In this document: piece by piece, positions 61,676 to 64,000 of the stretch
Position numbering within the stretch: the stretch's first letter is position 1
Layout: every line of letters starts with the position of its first letter
Source of the DNA: Rahnella sp. AA
GTDB taxonomy: Bacteria > Pseudomonadota > Gammaproteobacteria > Enterobacterales > Enterobacteriaceae
Direction of reading: 5' to 3'
DNA length: 64,000 nucleotides
NCBI RefSeq assembly: GCF_002834385.1
Contig: NZ_PITQ01000012.1
Span: 1-64,000, forward strand
Made by a program: the position numbers and the translations under genes
Notes under the pieces: model-generated
The model's database searches: none
Seen by the model: the letters and a program-made list of their open reading frames with translations, nothing else
Told to the model about the DNA's origin: nothing

Positions 61676-62347
61676 ATGTACTCCTTTACTGCTCAACAGC
61701 GGTTTTCCGCGTTGATATGGCTTTCGCTATTCCACATCGCCATCATTACCTCCAGCAACTATCTGGTTCAGCTGCCTGTCTCCATTTTTGGTTTCCATAC
61801 CACCTGGGGCGCGTTCACTTTTCCGTTTATTTTCCTGGCTACCGATCTCACGGTGCGAATCTTTGGCGCACCGCTGGCACGCCGGATTATCCTTTCCGTC
61901 ATGATCCCGGCACTGGCAATCTCTTACGTGATTTCCGCACTGTTCTTTGAAGCACAGTGGCAGGGCGTTGAAGCGCTCAGCAGCCTGAACATCATGGTCG
62001 CCCGCATCGCAACTGCCAGCTTTATGGCTTACGTGCTGGGACAAATCCTCGACGTTCACGTGTTCAACCGGCTGCGTCAGAACCGCCGCTGGTGGATTGC
62101 GCCGGTCGCTTCGATGTTCCTCGGCAATATCAGCGATACGCTCTCCTTCTTCTTCATCGCGTTCTACAAAAGTACCGATGCCTTTATGGCGGCGCACTGG
62201 GTAGAAATCGCGCTGGTGGATTACAGCTTCAAAGTGCTGATCTGCCTGGTGTTCTTCCTGCCAATGTACGGCATGTTGCTCAACATGTTGCTTAAGCGGC
62301 TGTCGGCGCACGGAAATCACAAGGCTTCTGCGGTCAGCGCGCACTAA
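61676..62347 (+). CDS. yhhQ: queuosine precursor transporter YhhQ
   Basis: YhhQ is the inner-membrane importer of the queuosine precursors preQ0/preQ1, later built into tRNA. The 223 residues match the family (221 in E. coli). About six hydrophobic helices are visible. Family-typical blocks are FPFIFLATDLTVRIFGAPLARR (about residues 49-70) and the later SMFLGNISDTLSFFFIAFYK. The leader carries a preQ1-I-like element whose tail includes the ribosome-binding site. Confidence 0.94.
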   Translation: MYSFTAQQRFSALIWLSLFHIAIITSSNYLVQLPVSIFGFHTTWGAFTFPFIFLATDLTVRIFGAPLARRIILSVMIPALAISYVISALFFEAQWQGVEALSSLNIMVARIATASFMAYVLGQILDVHVFNRLRQNRRWWIAPVASMFLGNISDTLSFFFIAFYKSTDAFMAAHWVEIALVDYSFKVLICLVFFLPMYGMLLNMLLKRLSAHGNHKASAVSAH

Positions 62348-62478
62348 GAGTGACGACGGCGTCTCAGATGACACAAATCGCGCCATAATCTGACTTGCAT
62401 TTGTGGCCTGAATAGGTTGCCATAACGGCTGTTAAGTCAACATGTAAGCCTGATAGACAGGCCACTTAAGGAAGCCCG

Positions 62479-63045
62479 ATGCGTAATGTCGCAAAAATGA
62501 TGGGAATGGCAGTACTGATCGCCGGTCTGGCTGCGTGTGATGGTAAATCAACAGATGCGCCAGCCGCAGATAAAGGCGCACCTGCCGCAGCAGCCGCCGC
62601 GGCGACCACGCCAGTCAGCCTGCTGGACGGCAAAGTGACTTTCTCCCTGCCGCAGGGAATGAGCGACCAGAGCGGTAAGCTGGGCACTCAGGCAAACAAT
62701 ATGCACGTCTACGCAGACAGCACTGGCCAGAAAGCGGTGATTGTGATCCTGGGTGATAACACCACTGAGTCACTGGACGTTCTGGCAGGTCGTTTACAGG
62801 ATCAGCAAAAAGCGCGCGATACCAATCTGCAAGTCGTCACCAATAAATCCATTCAGGTGAACGGCCAGACGTTGCAGCAATACGACAGCGTGATCACTTC
62901 TGCCGGTCAGAAAGCGTATTCATCTATCGTGCTGGGCAAAGTCGACAGCCACCTGCTGACGCTGCAAATCACGCTGCCAGCGGATAATCAGCAACAGGCG
63001 CAGACCGATGCCGAAGCGATTATTAATACGCTGAAAATTCAGTAA
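62479..63045 (+). CDS. dcrB: DcrB family lipoprotein
   Basis: DcrB is a periplasmic-side lipoprotein of uncertain role, needed in E. coli for infection by phages C1 and C6 and linked to envelope lipoprotein maturation. The lipobox is LAAC with Cys20, followed by Asp21, which favours inner-membrane retention. An Ala-rich linker (about 29-46) leads into the conserved domain starting [17 protein letters not shown]. It has 188 residues (185 in E. coli). It follows yhhQ as in E. coli and is closed by a terminator. Confidence 0.92.
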   Translation: MRNVAKMMGMAVLIAGLAACDGKSTDAPAADKGAPAAAAAAATTPVSLLDGKVTFSLPQGMSDQSGKLGTQANNMHVYADSTGQKAVIVILGDNTTESLDVLAGRLQDQQKARDTNLQVVTNKSIQVNGQTLQQYDSVITSAGQKAYSSIVLGKVDSHLLTLQITLPADNQQQAQTDAEAIINTLKIQ

Positions 63046-63069
63046 ATTCAGATGTTGTGAAAATATCAG

Positions 63070-63094
63070 GCGGGGCTCAGGCTCCGCTTTTTTG
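63070..63094 (+). terminator. terminator of dcrB
   Basis: GCGGGGC and GCTCCGC (one G-T pair) form a stem with a four-base loop, followed by TTTTTTG. It ends one base before the stop codon of the convergent ABC gene. Confidence 0.85.
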
Positions 63095-64000
63095 TCATTG
63101 CCCCATGAGGAGCCCGGGCTGATTTATGCCATCGCAGGCAGTCGCGGGGATGCATTTGCCCGCTTCATTAAACAGTAAGATACTTTCTGCATTAAACCCA
63201 AAATTGATCGGCGTATCTTTAGCAAAGGAGAGCTGTTTCGACGATTTCATTTTCAGGATGTGTTCGCCAAAACGCGCGTACACCAGCGTGGAATCACCCT
63301 GTAATTCGGTGAAATCGACGAAAACTCCGAACTGATGATCCGTCACTTCATTAAGGCGCAACAGTTCAGGCCGGATTGCCAGCGACACCATTTGTCCTTC
63401 GTGAACCACCGGGAATTTATCTCCGAGCGGGAACATTGGCTGCCCGTTAATGCACAACTGACGGCCGTTAACCTGCGCCGGGATGATATTGATTTTCGGC
63501 GTGCCAATAAAATTGGCAACAAACAAACTGGCGGGAGAATTATAGAGTTCCACCGGCCTCCCGATTTGCTCAATGCGGCCCTGGTTGAGCACCACAATCC
63601 GGTCCGCCAGCGTCATCGCCTCAACCTGATCATGGGTCACATAAATCATGGTATTTTTCAGGCGGGCGTGTAGTTGACTGATTTCCTGACGCATCTGCAC
63701 GCGCAGTGCGGCATCAAGGTTCGACAGCGGCTCATCAAACAAAAATACTTTCGGCTGCTGAACAATGGAACGCCCGATGGCAACGCGCTGACGCTGCCCG
63801 CCGGAAAGATTTTGCGGTAACCGGTCGAGCATCTCATCCAGCCGCAAAATAAGAGCCGCTTCACTGATACGCCGCGCAATTTCATCCGGCGGTGTGCGGA
63901 TATTCTTCAGGCCAAAGGCCAGATTCTGCCTGACTGTCATGTGCGGATAAAGCGCGTAGGACTGAAAGACCATCGACAGGCCGCGTTTCCCGGCAGCCAG
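63095..64000 (-). CDS. sugar-type ABC transporter ATP-binding protein (5' end outside window)
   Basis: This is the C-terminal 301 residues or so of an ATPase of the MalK/UgpC/MsmK carbohydrate-uptake family; the coding region runs off the right edge, so Walker A is missing. Visible are the Q-loop [13 protein letters not shown], the signature [14 protein letters not shown], Walker [14 protein letters not shown] and the switch His in [14 protein letters not shown], then a TOBE-type regulatory domain. It is related to but distinct from UgpC at 40.6-41.7 kb. The transported sugar cannot be told without the permease genes, which should lie beyond position 64000. Confidence 0.88.
   Translation of the reverse strand: MAAGKRGLSMVFQSYALYPHMTVRQNLAFGLKNIRTPPDEIARRISEAALILRLDEMLDRLPQNLSGGQRQRVAIGRSIVQQPKVFLFDEPLSNLDAALRVQMRQEISQLHARLKNTMIYVTHDQVEAMTLADRIVVLNQGRIEQIGRPVELYNSPASLFVANFIGTPKINIIPAQVNGRQLCINGQPMFPLGDKFPVVHEGQMVSLAIRPELLRLNEVTDHQFGVFVDFTELQGDSTLVYARFGEHILKMKSSKQLSFAKDTPINFGFNAESILLFNEAGKCIPATACDGINQPGLLMGQ

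Overview
The window is chromosomal core DNA from a member of the Enterobacterales. Gene content, protein sequences and gene order closely follow Escherichia coli, but several local differences suggest the Yersiniaceae side of the order (Rahnella, Ewingella or Serratia type). These differences are pepE between ubiD and rfaH, katE and the frw/pfl cluster between udp and metE, ERIC repeats, a single leucine-type binding protein, and no livJ, yhhM or gldA at their E. coli positions. The genus is an inference. No phage, transposase, CRISPR array, tRNA or toxin-antitoxin pair was recognised.

Layout. Bases 1-388 are the promoters and leader of a ribosomal RNA operon that runs leftwards out of the window; the 16S gene itself is not included. 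Next come hemG, trkH, yigZ and pepQ (leftward), then the divergent FadR-controlled fadBA operon. After these lie fre, ubiD and pepE, then rfaH facing tatD, tatABC, ubiB-ubiJ-ubiE, rmuC, a DedA-family membrane protein and udp. This is the E. coli hemG-to-udp order with pepE and the DedA gene added. From 21 to 34 kb there is katE, dlhH, and the divergent cluster fsaB-ptsA / frwC-frwB-pflD-pflC-frwD with the AraC-type gene yijO. That cluster joins a fructose-like PTS to a glycyl radical enzyme and an aldolase. An orphan short-chain dehydrogenase follows, then metE/metR and bioP (yigM).

At about 39.3-39.5 kb synteny jumps from the E. coli metE region to its ugp-liv-fts region. There are yhhA, the phosphate-linked ugpBAECQ operon, an orphan aminotransferase, the livKHMGF operon, panM, rpoH, ftsYEX, rsmD-yhhL, yhhN, zntA, tusA, yhhQ and dcrB. 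The window ends inside the ATP-binding subunit of a MalK/UgpC-type sugar ABC transporter.

The window is mostly housekeeping: haem, quinone and methionine synthesis, fatty-acid oxidation, Tat secretion, division, heat shock and nutrient uptake. The less ordinary signals are regulatory or structural. They are a preQ1-I-like riboswitch ahead of yhhQ, a 40-bp perfect palindrome around a CRP site ahead of udp, and a multi-stem element between ugpB and ugpA that resembles ERIC in topology. Two ERIC elements, a Cys-rich N-terminal extension on ZntA, and a 95-bp tail-to-tail coding overlap of metR and bioP complete the list. I found no wholly new multi-gene system. The PTS/glycyl-radical cluster, whose substrate is unknown, is the closest to an undescribed pathway.
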